A stretch of DNA of 64,000 nucleotides from Paenibacillus azoreducens (GCF_021654775.1 NZ_AP025343.1:2199501-2263500), one strand, 5' to 3'; counted from the stretch's first letter, positions 53,665 to 63,485 are shown. Numbers and translations: made by a program. The notes: generated by a model from the sequence alone, not told the origin.

Positions 53665-55151
53665 AGATGAAAACATGGGTTTTGCTGAGTTACCTGGTTG
53701 TCATGCTCCTTCCCCTTGTGGCCCTATATGGTTTGTACCTGATCCTGAACAGTTTTTATGAACGGCAGAACGTCTCGGAAACCATCACGGCATCCAAAGA
53801 AATGACGGCGATTGAAGAGAAGCTTGAGAATACCCGATGGTACCGCGTTCAGCCGAGAAGCAATTATGCTCCAATCGAGTCGCTTACGGGTCCGTCCGTC
53901 TGGATAGATTTATACCGCAGTGACGGATTTAAGCTTTATTCTTCTACGGATAAGGATGTATTCGGCTACATGATCAAAAGAGACATGGAAAGCTTGTATG
54001 CGGGGCTTTATGATCGAAAAGAAACAAACAGAACCTTTTCTATCAAAAAACCGGTATTTGCGGACGGCCAGGTCATCGGATTTTACGAAATAACTTTAGC
54101 CCGGAAAAAATGGACGGAAGGGGTGCGCAACCGCACTTTCATAATCGGAGCTTTGCTTCTGTTGTTTCTTGCCGCTTTGTATGTGGCGATTGCGTTTCTT
54201 CTGAATCGTAAGCTGGGCAGACCGCTCGGGTTATTAATTCGCAGAATGCAGGCATTTGCCAAAAACGAACCGCTCCCGGAAGCCAGGTATACCGCCGGAG
54301 GAGAGATTGGCGAAGCGCTGCAGCAATTTGACCGGATGCGACACCAGATCGAAGAGGCAAGGCAGGAAGTAGAGCGGCAGCAGCAGGCTAATAATTTTAT
54401 GGTAGCTTCTCTCTCGCATGATCTGAAAACGCCTTTAACTTCCATCCGTGCTTATGCAGAGGCTCTGGCCGATCCTGCCAGGCTCGAGAAACAAGAGCGG
54501 GCCGAATATGAAACGGTGCTGCTTGCAAAGGTGGGTCAAATGCAGCAGATGATCGATGATCTGGCCGTATATACCTCGCTTCGTTCTTCCAGCCTGCCTG
54601 CCGAGCCGGTAGTGGTCGAAAGTGAAGAGTTTTTCGATATGCTGCTGTCCGGGTATGAGGCTTTAACAGGAGAAAACGGATTAAACCTGACGACCTCCGT
54701 CCGGTTGACCGGCTGCTGCAGCGTTGAACCGAAACAAATGACAAGGCTGATGGACAACCTGATGAGCAATGCGGTGAAATACGCGTGTTCCGGGGGGGTG
54801 GTCTGGGCTTCGGCGCAGGATTCGGATCTTGATTTGCCGGCATGGATTTTTCCGGAGGTCAAACCCGGAATCAAGCGCCCGGATGAACCCGAAATTTGGC
54901 TGCTCGTTCAGAACGAAGGCCCGGTTCCGGGACCCGAACAACTGCGGCTTTTGCATGAACCATTTTACCAAGCCGATACCGCCCGTACGTTAAAAAGAGA
55001 TAAAACAAGCTCGGGCCTTGGGCTGAGCATCGTGGATATGATTGCCAGACGGCATGGGGGAAGCCTCGAGCTGCATGCTGATCCTGACCGGGGAATGCTT
55101 GCCTTATGCCGCTTGCCCAAACTTGCCCAAAATAAAAGGGAGATGAAATAA
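53661..55151 (+). CDS. Sensor histidine kinase (HisKA class)
   Basis: The 496-residue membrane kinase has helices at about 6-28 and 165-185 flanking a short extracellular domain. A HAMP-like region, the HisKA box with phosphoacceptor His253 (SLSHDLKTPLTSI) and an ATPase domain (NLMSNAVKYA, SSGLGLSIVDMIARRHGG) follow. It is co-transcribed with the OmpR-type regulator and the lipoprotein gene after it, which may belong to the same signalling unit. Confidence 0.92.
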   Translation: MKMKTWVLLSYLVVMLLPLVALYGLYLILNSFYERQNVSETITASKEMTAIEEKLENTRWYRVQPRSNYAPIESLTGPSVWIDLYRSDGFKLYSSTDKDVFGYMIKRDMESLYAGLYDRKETNRTFSIKKPVFADGQVIGFYEITLARKKWTEGVRNRTFIIGALLLLFLAALYVAIAFLLNRKLGRPLGLLIRRMQAFAKNEPLPEARYTAGGEIGEALQQFDRMRHQIEEARQEVERQQQANNFMVASLSHDLKTPLTSIRAYAEALADPARLEKQERAEYETVLLAKVGQMQQMIDDLAVYTSLRSSSLPAEPVVVESEEFFDMLLSGYEALTGENGLNLTTSVRLTGCCSVEPKQMTRLMDNLMSNAVKYACSGGVVWASAQDSDLDLPAWIFPEVKPGIKRPDEPEIWLLVQNEGPVPGPEQLRLLHEPFYQADTARTLKRDKTSSGLGLSIVDMIARRHGGSLELHADPDRGMLALCRLPKLAQNKREMK

Positions 55152-55152
55152 A

Positions 55153-56229
55153 ATGATGAAAAGAACTTTGATATTATGCGCAACTTTGCTTATGACCGTC
55201 GTTGCCAGCGGATGTACACCAGGCGATAAATTGTCGCCGGATGAGCTGATCTCAAAAGTGGTTGCCGCCGATCCCCAGGTTGCTCCTTATGAGGTCGAAG
55301 GTAAGGTGCGGTATTATGAAGATAATAAATTAACCGAGGACAGCACGTATTCAGCCCTGTATGATCCTGCAAATGGCCGGGTACGGTATGAATCAAAGGC
55401 GAAGGGCGAAGTCACGATTTCCGTTAATGACGGTAAACAGATCACTTTTTACCAAACCGCAAAAAAAACAGCAACGATTGGAAGTGCGCCGAAACTGGGT
55501 ATCTCTGGAGATCATTCTTTGAAAGGCCCGACCCTTAAAATGATAGAAGCGGTCCGGAAAACGCATGATTTGGAGACGCTGCCCAACGAAAAGGTTGCCG
55601 GCCGGGATACCTATCATATCCGCATGACGCCAAAAACAGAAGGTACGTTGTATGGCAAGCAGGAGCTGTGGATCGACACCAAGACCTGGAGCGAGCTCAA
55701 AGCAATCGTGGAAAACGGGAACTCCAGATTCGAGAGCGAAGTCACGCATCTTAACGATTCACCCGTCATTTCGGACGACAGCTTCAAGCTTAAGCTGCCT
55801 TCGGATGTGAAAGTAACACGGATGGAAGATCTTGCCGCGAGCAAAAAAATTACGCTTCAGGAAGCGGTGAAGGCGGTAGGAAAGTCTTTTAATTATTGGA
55901 ATCGGGAGGACATGAAGCTTGACAGCATCGAGCTTGATGAGCTCAAGGGGAAGATTAACCGCAGCGAAATCACCTTGAATTACATGAAGGATGGCGTTGC
56001 ATACGTCAGTCTGAGTATTTTCCCGGCGCCTTCCACCAAAGACAAGAACTTCGGCATGATTGACGTCAAATCGATCGAAGTCCGCGGACATAAGGGAATT
56101 TATGACGAAAATATACGCTTCATCATCTGGGATGAAGACGGACTGAGATATTCACTGCAGCTAGCACATCCGGATTTGAAGCTTGACGAAGCTTTGAAGC
56201 TTACTGCGGCGATGCAACCTGCGAAATAA
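55153..56229 (+). CDS. LolA-like lipoprotein
   Basis: The 358-residue protein has a signal peptide with lipobox ASGC near residue 18-21. The LolA/LppX-like fold shows in QELWIDTKTWSELKAIVENG and VEGKVRYYEDNKL. A C-terminal part (FIIWDEDGLRYSLQL) resembles DUF4367. Such proteins often sit with sigma or two-component regulators and may sense envelope state. Start ATG at 55153, one base after the kinase stop; 55156 is possible. Function is not known. Confidence 0.78.
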   Translation: MMKRTLILCATLLMTVVASGCTPGDKLSPDELISKVVAADPQVAPYEVEGKVRYYEDNKLTEDSTYSALYDPANGRVRYESKAKGEVTISVNDGKQITFYQTAKKTATIGSAPKLGISGDHSLKGPTLKMIEAVRKTHDLETLPNEKVAGRDTYHIRMTPKTEGTLYGKQELWIDTKTWSELKAIVENGNSRFESEVTHLNDSPVISDDSFKLKLPSDVKVTRMEDLAASKKITLQEAVKAVGKSFNYWNREDMKLDSIELDELKGKINRSEITLNYMKDGVAYVSLSIFPAPSTKDKNFGMIDVKSIEVRGHKGIYDENIRFIIWDEDGLRYSLQLAHPDLKLDEALKLTAAMQPAK

Positions 56230-56233
56230 TGTT

Positions 56234-56268
56234 CAACAAGCCGCCCGGCTTCGGGCGGCTTGTTCTTT
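56234..56268 (+). terminator. Terminator after the two-component/lipoprotein operon
   Basis: ACAAGCCGCCC and GGGCGGCTTGT form a perfect stem with a short GGCTTC-type loop, followed by TCTTT. Confidence 0.88.
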
Positions 56269-56386
56269 AAGCAGCACTAACTCATTGTTTTCGGGCTTTG
56301 CCGCTGCCGACTTGCCTAACTGCAAGTGCCTGCTTATTTTTAGCCCATTTAAATGTGCCCCCGCTCAAGGCGGGATACTGCTAATT

Positions 56387-57085
56387 CTATTGCTTGGATT
56401 TATAAAACTCATGATACAATTTCATTAACGCCCGTTTTTCGATGCGTGATACATAGCTGCGGCTAATGCCAAGCTCTTTGGCAATCTCCCGCTGCGTCCG
56501 TTCTTCGCCGCCGTGCTCCAGCCCGAACCTGCCCTTAATCACCTCTTGCTCACGGTCATCCAGGATGTCGAGATTGCGGTAAATTTTGCTTTTTTCGATT
56601 TTCAGCTGCACCATATCCGCCACGTCATCGTTTTCGCTGCCCAGGATATCTATCAATGTAATTTCATTGCCCTCTTTGTCAGTCCCGATCGGATCATGAA
56701 GCGAGACATCTTTCCTTGTTTTCTTCAAAGATCTCAAGTGCATTAAAATTTCATTTTCTATGCATCTCGCCGCGAAGGTGGCCAGCTTGGTTCCTTTGTT
56801 GGGCTGGAAGCTTTCAATCGCTTTGATAAGGCCGATGGTTCCAATGGAGATCAGATCCTCCAAATCTTCGCCGGTGTTGTCGAATTTTTTGACGATATGG
56901 GCTACAAGCCGCAGATTATGCTCTATAAGCATATTACGGCTAACCGGATCGCCCTCTGCCATACGCTGGAGATGCATCGTTTCTTCTTTTTCGGTCAATG
57001 GCTGTGGAAAAGCGTTGTTTTTCACATAAGAAACGAGCAATGTCAACTGCTTGATAAACAATGCGATGGTCGAAAACAATTCCAT
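56387..57085 (-). CDS. sigK: Sporulation sigma factor SigK
   Basis: The 232-residue late mother-cell sigma factor is complete in one frame. Residues 1-20 form the hydrophobic pro-sequence removed by SpoIVFB ([18 protein letters not shown]). Region 2 ([34 protein letters not shown]) and region 4 ([24 protein letters not shown]) are intact. There is no skin element splitting the gene, unlike Bacillus subtilis. It directs coat and cortex genes. Confidence 0.95.
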   Translation of the reverse strand: MELFSTIALFIKQLTLLVSYVKNNAFPQPLTEKEETMHLQRMAEGDPVSRNMLIEHNLRLVAHIVKKFDNTGEDLEDLISIGTIGLIKAIESFQPNKGTKLATFAARCIENEILMHLRSLKKTRKDVSLHDPIGTDKEGNEITLIDILGSENDDVADMVQLKIEKSKIYRNLDILDDREQEVIKGRFGLEHGGEERTQREIAKELGISRSYVSRIEKRALMKLYHEFYKSKQ

Positions 57086-57162
57086 TTTGTATCAGGCACC
57101 TCCCATGTCAATGAGCCGAAGGGGAAGAGCCCGCTCCAGCACACAGTGAAGCTCAGTTCTAC

Positions 57163-57192
57163 ATTGTATGTGGGCAAAGGCCTATGTGTGCC
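57163..57192 (-). promoter_or_regulatory. Candidate sigma-E/sigma-K promoter of sigK
   Basis: On the minus strand CATACAAT (57163-57170) equals the sigma-E -10 consensus and also fits the sigma-K -10. An AC dinucleotide 17 bases upstream fits the sigma-K -35; the sigma-E -35 is poor. The rest of 57086-57384 shows no gene. Confidence 0.45.
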
Positions 57193-57384
57193 TGTTTTAG
57201 GCAAGAAAAAAATGGCATAGAGATGATAAGTTAGACTGGATGTTTGTTCCTTCTATGCCGTATCATGGAGATGGGGAAAATCAAAATCCAATGAAAGCGT
57301 CTCCTTTGCAGATGCGGAAATAAAAGCGGATGAAATGCGGATTTTGTAAAAACATGCAAAACAATGGGGGGGCTAGGCGAAAAG

Positions 57385-58353
57385 ATGGGGACAAGCTTAA
57401 AATTCAGGGAAGACGGCACGTTTATTATCGTACAGTTCACGGATGTCGAATTTATCGATGAATATGATTTCGACCCCGAATCACCCAAAATGGATGAAGA
57501 GACGCGGCGTATGATGGAAATGGTCATACGGGAAGAACAGCCCGATCTGATCGTATTTACCGGTGACGTCATTGCCAGCGCCAGAACTAAAGATCCTATC
57601 GGATCCTTCCGCAGGGCCGTGTCGGTCGCGGAGGATAACGGTGTTCCGTGGGCTGCTGTATTTGGCAACCATGATTCGGAAGGAGAGGTGCCGAGATCAA
57701 AGCTGCATGAAGTTCAGCTGGAACACGCATATTGCGTGGCAAAAGCCGATCCGCCGGGAGTGAGCGGCAGCGGCAACTTTGTGGTGACGGTCATGAACGA
57801 GCGGAATGAAGCGGCAGCGGCGTTATATTTTCTCGATAGCGGGGATTATTCACCGTTCGGGGGATATGATTGGATTCATCGGGACCAGATCGAATGGTAT
57901 GCTTCCGAGTCGGGGAACCTGACGCGGCAAAACGGCGGGAACCCGTTGCCTGCGTTAGCCTTCTTTCATATTCCTCTCCCGGAATACAACGAGGCGTGGG
58001 ATCGCCATGTTTGCTACGGACACCGGCTGGACGGAACCTGCTGCACCCCGACCGTCAATTCCGGATTTTTCGCAGCGATGCTGGAAATGGGGGATGTAAT
58101 GGGCACATTTGTAGGCCATGATCATGCCAATGATTTCTGGAGCACGCTCCATGGCATCCGTCTCTGCTACGGCCGCGCAGCCAAATATGTCAGCTATGTT
58201 GATGGCAAACGCAGCGATTATTTTCCGACAGGGGCGCGGGTGATCCGTTTAAAGGCAGGCGAGCGTGAGTTTGACACATGGATCCGGGAAAATGACGGGA
58301 CCGTCGTTTATGAGCAGCCGGAACACCTGCCGGAGTATGGCGGGAAAAGGTAA
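57385..58353 (+). CDS. Calcineurin-like metallophosphoesterase
   Basis: The 322-residue phosphoesterase has the metal-binding motifs in order: QFTDVEF (first Asp), FTGDVI, GNHDSEG, FFHIPLPEY and GHDHANDF. No signal peptide is seen, so it is probably cytoplasmic. The closest remembered relatives are Dcr2-like bacterial phosphodiesterases; the substrate is unknown. ATG at 57385 is preferred to 57364, which lacks a ribosome binding site. Confidence 0.85.
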   Translation: MGTSLKFREDGTFIIVQFTDVEFIDEYDFDPESPKMDEETRRMMEMVIREEQPDLIVFTGDVIASARTKDPIGSFRRAVSVAEDNGVPWAAVFGNHDSEGEVPRSKLHEVQLEHAYCVAKADPPGVSGSGNFVVTVMNERNEAAAALYFLDSGDYSPFGGYDWIHRDQIEWYASESGNLTRQNGGNPLPALAFFHIPLPEYNEAWDRHVCYGHRLDGTCCTPTVNSGFFAAMLEMGDVMGTFVGHDHANDFWSTLHGIRLCYGRAAKYVSYVDGKRSDYFPTGARVIRLKAGEREFDTWIRENDGTVVYEQPEHLPEYGGKR

Positions 58354-58404
58354 TCGCGGCCGGCCTCGTAACCCCAACTCAAAGTGAAACGGAGGGAGTA
58401 GCTG

Positions 58405-59367
58405 GTGTGGAAATATATTTTGAACCGTACGCTGCAATCCATAGTTGTATTGTTAATTGTATCTTCAGTTGCATTTTCTCTGATGCATTTGATGCCCGGG
58501 AACCCGTGGACAAGATTTGGAATGACGGAGCAGCAGTTACAGGCAGTAGAAGAAATGAAGCAGCTGCACGGATTTGATTTGCCGATATATCAACAATATA
58601 TCCGCTGGCTGGCAGGCCTTTCGCAAGGTTATTTGGGACTTAGCTATGATTTTGTACCGATTGACAGCTTTATCTGGGATTTTGCGCGAAATAGCTTGAT
58701 TTTACTCGGGACGGCATGGTTGATTTCGCTGATGATTGCCATCCCATGGGGAATACATAACAGCTTGAAGCCGGGCGGCGTTTCCGACAGATTGGCCACG
58801 CTCCTCGGACTTATCGGTTTTAGCATACCTGCCTTTGTGCTTGGGTACTGGCTGCAGCAGCTGTTTGCAATGAGGCTGTTGTGGCTGCCGCCGAGCAGTA
58901 TGCATACCCCTTCGAAAGCCGGCGATATTTTTGACTTGATTCAGCATATGGTTCTTCCCGTTGCAACGCTAACCTTGGGCATGTTGGCGTATTATCTAAA
59001 GTTTATCCGTAACGGAATGCTCGAAGTTTTGGAATCCCCTTACTTGATCACAGCCAGAGCCAAGGGGGCATCCGAAAGAAGAGTCATTTACCGCCATGCT
59101 CTGAAAAATACCCTTATTCCGATCATTACGTTGATTGCAATTGATATTCCCGCACTCATCGGTGGATCGGCCGTTGTAGAAAATGTCTTTCATTGGGAAG
59201 GACTTGGCTTTTTAATGTTGACCTCGGCTTTGCAACGGGATTTACCGGTTTTAATCGCCATCATATTGATTTTATCCATTTTTATTATTGCCGCTAATTG
59301 GTTGGCTGATGTTCTCTATACCCTCGTCGATCCACGCGTTCGATTAACTGGAAAAAAACGATCGTAA
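58405..59367 (+). CDS. Oligopeptide-type ABC transporter permease (DppB/OppB), orphan
   Basis: The 320-residue permease has six predicted helices and the family motifs: MPGNPW near residue 30, the EAA-like loop ARAKGASERRVIYRHALKNT, and a C-terminal DVLYTLVDPRVRL. The GTG start at 58405 follows GGAGGGAG. No second permease, binding protein or ATPases are nearby, although the gene itself looks intact. It may partner subunits encoded elsewhere. Confidence 0.88.
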   Translation: MWKYILNRTLQSIVVLLIVSSVAFSLMHLMPGNPWTRFGMTEQQLQAVEEMKQLHGFDLPIYQQYIRWLAGLSQGYLGLSYDFVPIDSFIWDFARNSLILLGTAWLISLMIAIPWGIHNSLKPGGVSDRLATLLGLIGFSIPAFVLGYWLQQLFAMRLLWLPPSSMHTPSKAGDIFDLIQHMVLPVATLTLGMLAYYLKFIRNGMLEVLESPYLITARAKGASERRVIYRHALKNTLIPIITLIAIDIPALIGGSAVVENVFHWEGLGFLMLTSALQRDLPVLIAIILILSIFIIAANWLADVLYTLVDPRVRLTGKKRS

Positions 59368-59526
59368 AATATTTAGTAAAAGGCTTTTCTGGTCATTCAA
59401 GCAGAAGATTTGGATGGCCTCCTCATTTTTCAGTCTTCAGACCGAGTGAAATTCCATTCCGGCGGTTGATTTCTTAACCGTCCCATGAGGATATGATGGG
59501 AATATAATATTTAGGAGGTTGTTCCC

Positions 59527-60207
59527 ATGAACCGGATGAATCCCGTTACCCAGATTACCCGCGAATTCGCTGCCGGAAATATAGTTCAATTAAAAATGGA
59601 TATTCAGGTTTTAGGAAATGTGAGGATTTATTTCGATGCCGGGGAGACGTGTTCGGTTTCTGCGTGCGGGGACCCGCACCTAATGCCCGACATTATGGAA
59701 TACATGGACGATACGTTGTTTATATCGGCTAAAAATCTGAAGACTTATCTTACCAAAGGGCAAAGGGAAAAGCTGTTGCTTGAGATCCATGTGCCCGAAC
59801 AGACCAAACTTTCGCTTAACTTCTTAGCTGGCGTCGTTATCTTGGAAGGAGGAACAGGCCAAGTAAAAATAAAGGGCTGGTCAGGAGAAGTAAGCGGCCG
59901 GACATATTCGCAGGATGTTCATATCAAACTTCACTGCGGCGATGTCTCACTGAGAGGACTCCCGGGAAAAGCGCGGATTGAAATCGGTCTGGGCAGCGCC
60001 TCTTTAGGCTGGGCCGAGCTTGGGGGAAGGGAAGATATCGATATCAGCTGCCGTTTTGGAGGCGTTGATTTGCTCTTGCCTCCGGAGTCATCCGAGAAAC
60101 AGGAAGAGGGAGGAATTCTCAAAAAGTTTCGGATGCAGAATCGCATAGGGTCTAGATTGAAAGCGCGTGTTGGATTTGGTGGATTGGATGTCCTGGAAAA
60201 GCAATGA
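59527..60207 (+). CDS. Hypothetical protein with adhesin-like beta-repeat (DUF4097/DUF2807-like)
   Basis: The 226-residue protein has alternating hydrophobic and Gly/Asp-rich strands (GTGQVKIKGWSGEVSG, HCGDVSLRGLPG, CRFGGVDLLLPP) resembling DUF4097/DUF2807 beta-solenoid proteins. It has no signal peptide or membrane helix. Ribosome binding site TTAGGAGG precedes the ATG. I do not recognise a function. Confidence 0.7.
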   Translation: MNRMNPVTQITREFAAGNIVQLKMDIQVLGNVRIYFDAGETCSVSACGDPHLMPDIMEYMDDTLFISAKNLKTYLTKGQREKLLLEIHVPEQTKLSLNFLAGVVILEGGTGQVKIKGWSGEVSGRTYSQDVHIKLHCGDVSLRGLPGKARIEIGLGSASLGWAELGGREDIDISCRFGGVDLLLPPESSEKQEEGGILKKFRMQNRIGSRLKARVGFGGLDVLEKQ

Positions 60208-60369
60208 AGTGCATCAGTGATAAGCGGTTCTGATAAAAATACCATATTTGACTTTTTCTTCTTTTTAGGGTTTGATCAGTATATAGCATCCTTTGAATAA
60301 GCTGAACACTATCTGAATTTTAAAGCAGAAGATTTTTTCGGATACCAAGCAGTTAAAAGGAGGCCTACC

Positions 60370-61194
60370 ATGCATAATCAAACTCAAGCCGATCCGCCCA
60401 AAAAGACCGCGCTCGTTACGGGAGGAAGCCGGGGAATCGGGCGCGGCATCGCGCTTGCGCTGGCTGAAGCCGGCTATGAAATCATGATCACCCATTATCG
60501 TGACGATGTTATGGCAGAACGAACGGCTGAAGAAATCGCCCGTTTGTCGGGCAGGGTATGTACGGTGCGCGAAGGCGATTTGCGGGAAGCGGAGGAAGCC
60601 GTAGGAACTGTCGCAGAGGCGATAAGGGCGATGGGGCAAATCGATGTGCTTATTAACAATGCGGGGATCGGCATGTATTCCTCTATCACCGAGCTTCCGC
60701 TTGCGCATCTGGATGATACCATGAACCTGAATTTCCGCGCCCCCATGCTGTTGATGCGAGAGGCATCGAAAGATATGATAGAAGCCGGGCGCGGCGGCAA
60801 TATTATCAATATCGTATCCACGCATGCGGAGCGGGCCTATCCGGGCGATGCCGTATATGGCGGACTCAAAGCCGCGTTAAAGCGGGCTACGGAATCGGTG
60901 GCTCTGGATTTGTCGCCATACGGCATTCGGGTTAATTGCATTGCTCCCGGCGGGATTCTCGTGCGGGAACGCGAGCCGTTTCATGACCAGATCGGCGCCA
61001 AGATTCCGCTCGGAAGGGTCGGCATTCCTGAAGATATTGCCCAGGCGGCGCTCTGGCTTGTATCCGACCATGCCTCATACATTACCGGCATTACGGTCCG
61101 GATTGACGGCGGACTGATCCTGCCGGGCATGCCGGAAGATGGAGAAAGTACATGGGGCTTCCGGAAGGTTCAGCCTTTTACAGTGAATTCATGA
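60370..61194 (+). CDS. Short-chain dehydrogenase/reductase
   Basis: The 274-residue NAD(P)-dependent oxidoreductase has the cofactor motif TGGSRGIGRG, the NNAG motif (LINNAGIG), catalytic Ser in NIVSTHAER and the YxxxK pair in VYGGLKAALK. The C-terminal ITGITVRIDGG is typical of the classical SDR group. Substrate unknown. The ATG follows AAAAGGAGG. Confidence 0.9.
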   Translation: MHNQTQADPPKKTALVTGGSRGIGRGIALALAEAGYEIMITHYRDDVMAERTAEEIARLSGRVCTVREGDLREAEEAVGTVAEAIRAMGQIDVLINNAGIGMYSSITELPLAHLDDTMNLNFRAPMLLMREASKDMIEAGRGGNIINIVSTHAERAYPGDAVYGGLKAALKRATESVALDLSPYGIRVNCIAPGGILVREREPFHDQIGAKIPLGRVGIPEDIAQAALWLVSDHASYITGITVRIDGGLILPGMPEDGESTWGFRKVQPFTVNS

Positions 61195-61211
61195 GCGGGA
61201 AAACGAACAAA

Positions 61212-61250
61212 CGGCAGGATCCGGTTCAGGCCGGATTACTGCCGCTTCTT
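61212..61250. terminator. Candidate bidirectional terminator between SDR and LytTR genes
   Basis: CGGCAGGATCCGG pairs with CCGGATTACTGCCG with one bulge, followed by CTTCTT. Confidence 0.5.
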
Positions 61251-61265
61251 GTGAAAATGAAGTCT

Positions 61266-61625
61266 TCAGATCGTCTGCTTGGGTGACGGATTATCGGGCG
61301 TGCGCTGCATGCGGCGTTTGATCTGTTCCAACGTCCGTCTGGATACCGTAATCGTGCGGGGATAAGCGAATTCATCCCTAAAATGAAGGGTATTGCCATC
61401 GATATTTGTAATTCTATTCACATTCACGAAAAGATTAAGCGCCGCGCGGACGAAATTGGGCTGCGCTTTGAGCGAAGCCAGTTCAGCGGAGGAAAGTCTC
61501 TTTTTTATAATATAGTTCCTGCCGTGAAAGATAACCTGCTCATGACTGCCCGTTTTGAAGAAAAAAGCATCGGTGACAGGGTCGAAACTTTGATATTCAT
61601 ATACCACCTTATCGTTTTGGTTCAT
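61266..61625 (-). CDS. LytTR-domain DNA-binding protein
   Basis: The 119-residue protein is essentially a LytTR DNA-binding domain: NFVRAALNLFVNVNRITNID, HFRDEFAYPRTITVSRRTLEQIKRRM. There is no receiver domain and no membrane segment. AAGGGGG lies about ten bases before the ATG. Stand-alone LytTR proteins often regulate nearby membrane or competence genes; its target is unknown. Confidence 0.82.
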   Translation of the reverse strand: MNQNDKVVYEYQSFDPVTDAFFFKTGSHEQVIFHGRNYIIKKRLSSAELASLKAQPNFVRAALNLFVNVNRITNIDGNTLHFRDEFAYPRTITVSRRTLEQIKRRMQRTPDNPSPKQTI

Positions 61626-61796
61626 CTTGCAAAAGCCCCCTTTTAGAAGATGATTTCCGTTAGCGCTTTCATTTTAACATAATTTTGTACTGTATATCAT
61701 ATTTTTTTGTGAAATTTATCAATTTTTTTGTAAGCTTGGACAAAAATGAAATGTAATTCAGCTATTTGATCGGATAATAAAAGTATTGCTAGGGGA

Positions 61797-61842
61797 AAAA
61801 CAGCCTGCGAATCCAGGTATATCGGAATTCGCAGGCTGTTTG
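61797..61842 (-). terminator. Terminator downstream of the M42 peptidase gene
   Basis: AAACAGCCTGCGAATTC pairs with GATTCGCAGGCTGTTT and is followed on the minus strand by a T run. Confidence 0.8.
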
Positions 61843-61862
61843 TTAAGAATTTACAAGTTTTT

Positions 61863-61925
61863 TGGGGTCCCCGCAAAGTATTTGGATTAAGCATCGAGCA
61901 TAGGCTCCACTTTGGGGTTATTTTA
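61863..61925 (+). repeat. Repeat family A, short copy
   Basis: GGGGTCCCCGCAAAGTA and CACTTTGGGG-TTATTTTA enclose the first subtype (TTAAGCATCGAGCATAGGCT). It lies 18 bp beyond the M42 peptidase stop. Confidence 0.8.
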
Positions 61926-61942
61926 AGCAGCGGTTTCGGAAA

Positions 61943-63016
61943 TCAGACATTTTCCAAAATCGTGTTCAGCGTCGTCCGGTCAAGACCTTTAACAAGCTTG
62001 ATCAGCAGCTCTTTGGCCGCATCGTAATCATCCGTGTGAATGATCGAAGACGAGGTATGAATGTAACGGGAGCAAATTCCGATCACGGTCGACGGTACGC
62101 CGATACCGCTCAGATGAACTTGTCCGGCATCGGTTCCGCCCTGGGATACGAAATACTGATATTTGATCTTATGGGTGTCGGCCGTATCCTGAACGTATTC
62201 AACAAGTCCGCGGTGGGTCAACATCGACGGGTCAAAAATGCGGAGCAGCACGCCTTGCCCGATATGGCCGAAGGAGCCTTTGTCTCCGGTCATGTCGTTA
62301 GCCGCGCTCGCATCGAGAGCGAAAAAGATGTCGGGCTGAATCAGGTTGGCTGCGGTCCGGGCGCCGCGCAAACCCAGCTCTTCCTGAACGGTGGCGCCGC
62401 AGTATAAAATATTCGGAAGTTTTTCCTTGTGAACCGCTTCAAGCAGTTCCACGGCCAGGCCGACACCGTAACGGTTGTCCCACGCTTTGGCCATAATTTT
62501 CTTCGGATTGGCGAGCGGCGTAAAGTCGCAAATCGGTACGATTTGCTGTCCTGGCCGAATGCCGAAAGATTCCGCATCCTCGCGGTTATCCGCGCCTACA
62601 TCCAAATACATCGTTTTGATGTCAACAGGTTTGTTGCGTTGCGATTCATCGAGCAGATGCGTAGGAATGGAGCCAACCACGCCGATGACCGGACCTTGAG
62701 GCGTAATAATTTTCAGGCGCTGCGCCAGAACGGCTTGGCTCCACCATCCTCCGAGCGGCTGAAAGCGAATCATGCCGGTGTCGGAGATGCCTGTCACCAT
62801 AAAACCGACCTCGTCAAAATGGCCGGCAACCATAACTTTAGGTCCTTGCTCATCACCCCGGAGCACACCGAAGAGGCTGCCGAGACGGTCCTGGACAAAC
62901 TCATTCGTATATGGAGTTATCAATTCCTTTACATAATTGCGAAGTTCTTTTTCAAAGCCCGAAGCTGCGGGGAATTCCGTCAGCTTGCGGAACAGGTCCA
63001 TTGTTTTTTGTTCCAT
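61943..63016 (-). CDS. M42 family metallopeptidase
   Basis: The 357-residue cytoplasmic aminopeptidase of the glutamyl aminopeptidase/FrvX/YsdC group has metal-ligand segments [21 protein letters not shown] and [11 protein letters not shown], and a C-terminal [15 protein letters not shown] block. It probably forms a large oligomer that trims peptides. The ATG at 63016 follows AAGGAGAC. Confidence 0.92.
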   Translation of the reverse strand: MEQKTMDLFRKLTEFPAASGFEKELRNYVKELITPYTNEFVQDRLGSLFGVLRGDEQGPKVMVAGHFDEVGFMVTGISDTGMIRFQPLGGWWSQAVLAQRLKIITPQGPVIGVVGSIPTHLLDESQRNKPVDIKTMYLDVGADNREDAESFGIRPGQQIVPICDFTPLANPKKIMAKAWDNRYGVGLAVELLEAVHKEKLPNILYCGATVQEELGLRGARTAANLIQPDIFFALDASAANDMTGDKGSFGHIGQGVLLRIFDPSMLTHRGLVEYVQDTADTHKIKYQYFVSQGGTDAGQVHLSGIGVPSTVIGICSRYIHTSSSIIHTDDYDAAKELLIKLVKGLDRTTLNTILENV

Positions 63017-63212
63017 GCTTTAATACGTCTCCTTTGCCGTTTCATTTCATCGTTTCGGTTTTATCACACCGCATTTGATGTTATCCATCCTATAGTATGA
63101 ACGCCTTAAGTCGGATTGTCCATGATCCTGGGGGGGACGCACATTGTTTTTTTTTTCGAATACGATATATGTGGATGAACGTCCAGATCAGGTGCAGAAA
63201 GGAGCATCAACC

Positions 63213-63296
63213 ATGGAGTTCATGCATGCCAACAGAGAAATGATTTTGGTTATCGTGCTGTTTATTTTTCTTCTTATCGTACTGCTGTGTTTTTGA
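63213..63296 (+). CDS. Small YjcZ-like membrane peptide (27 aa)
   Basis: This 27-residue peptide has a short polar N-terminus followed by one hydrophobic helix (MILVIVLFIFLLIVLLCF). It resembles the tiny YjcZ-type sporulation membrane proteins of Bacillales. AAAGGAG lies eight bases before the ATG. Position just before spoVAC suits a sporulation role, which is inference. Confidence 0.6.
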   Translation: MEFMHANREMILVIVLFIFLLIVLLCF

Positions 63297-63338
63297 ACGG
63301 GGAGTGGCGGCAATCGTTTTTCCCGCGGGCATTCCATT

Positions 63339-63378
63339 AAACAGCTGCCGAAGCAAAGATGCTATGGCGGCTGTTTGC
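63339..63378 (+). terminator. Candidate terminator before the spoVA operon
   Basis: AAACAGCTGCC pairs with GGCGGCTGTTT. The T run is weak. Confidence 0.4.
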
Positions 63379-63380
63379 CG

Positions 63381-63408
63381 TGAACGAACGACTCTTTTAT
63401 ACATCATA
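63381..63408 (+). promoter_or_regulatory. Candidate sigma-G promoter of spoVAC
   Basis: CATCATA (63402-63408) fits the sigma-G -10 pattern CATNNTA. TGAACG at 63381 is a weak -35 match with a short spacer. Confidence 0.3.
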
Positions 63409-63485
63409 ATTTTGCAAAAAAACCACATAACAATCCATTGCAAGACAAATAATGAAAAAGGAAAGAAGAAGAGGAGGTGCTGGCA

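Noticed and set aside
56387..57085. Possible skin-type interruption of sigK
   Set aside because: The gene is continuous from pro-sequence to region 4.
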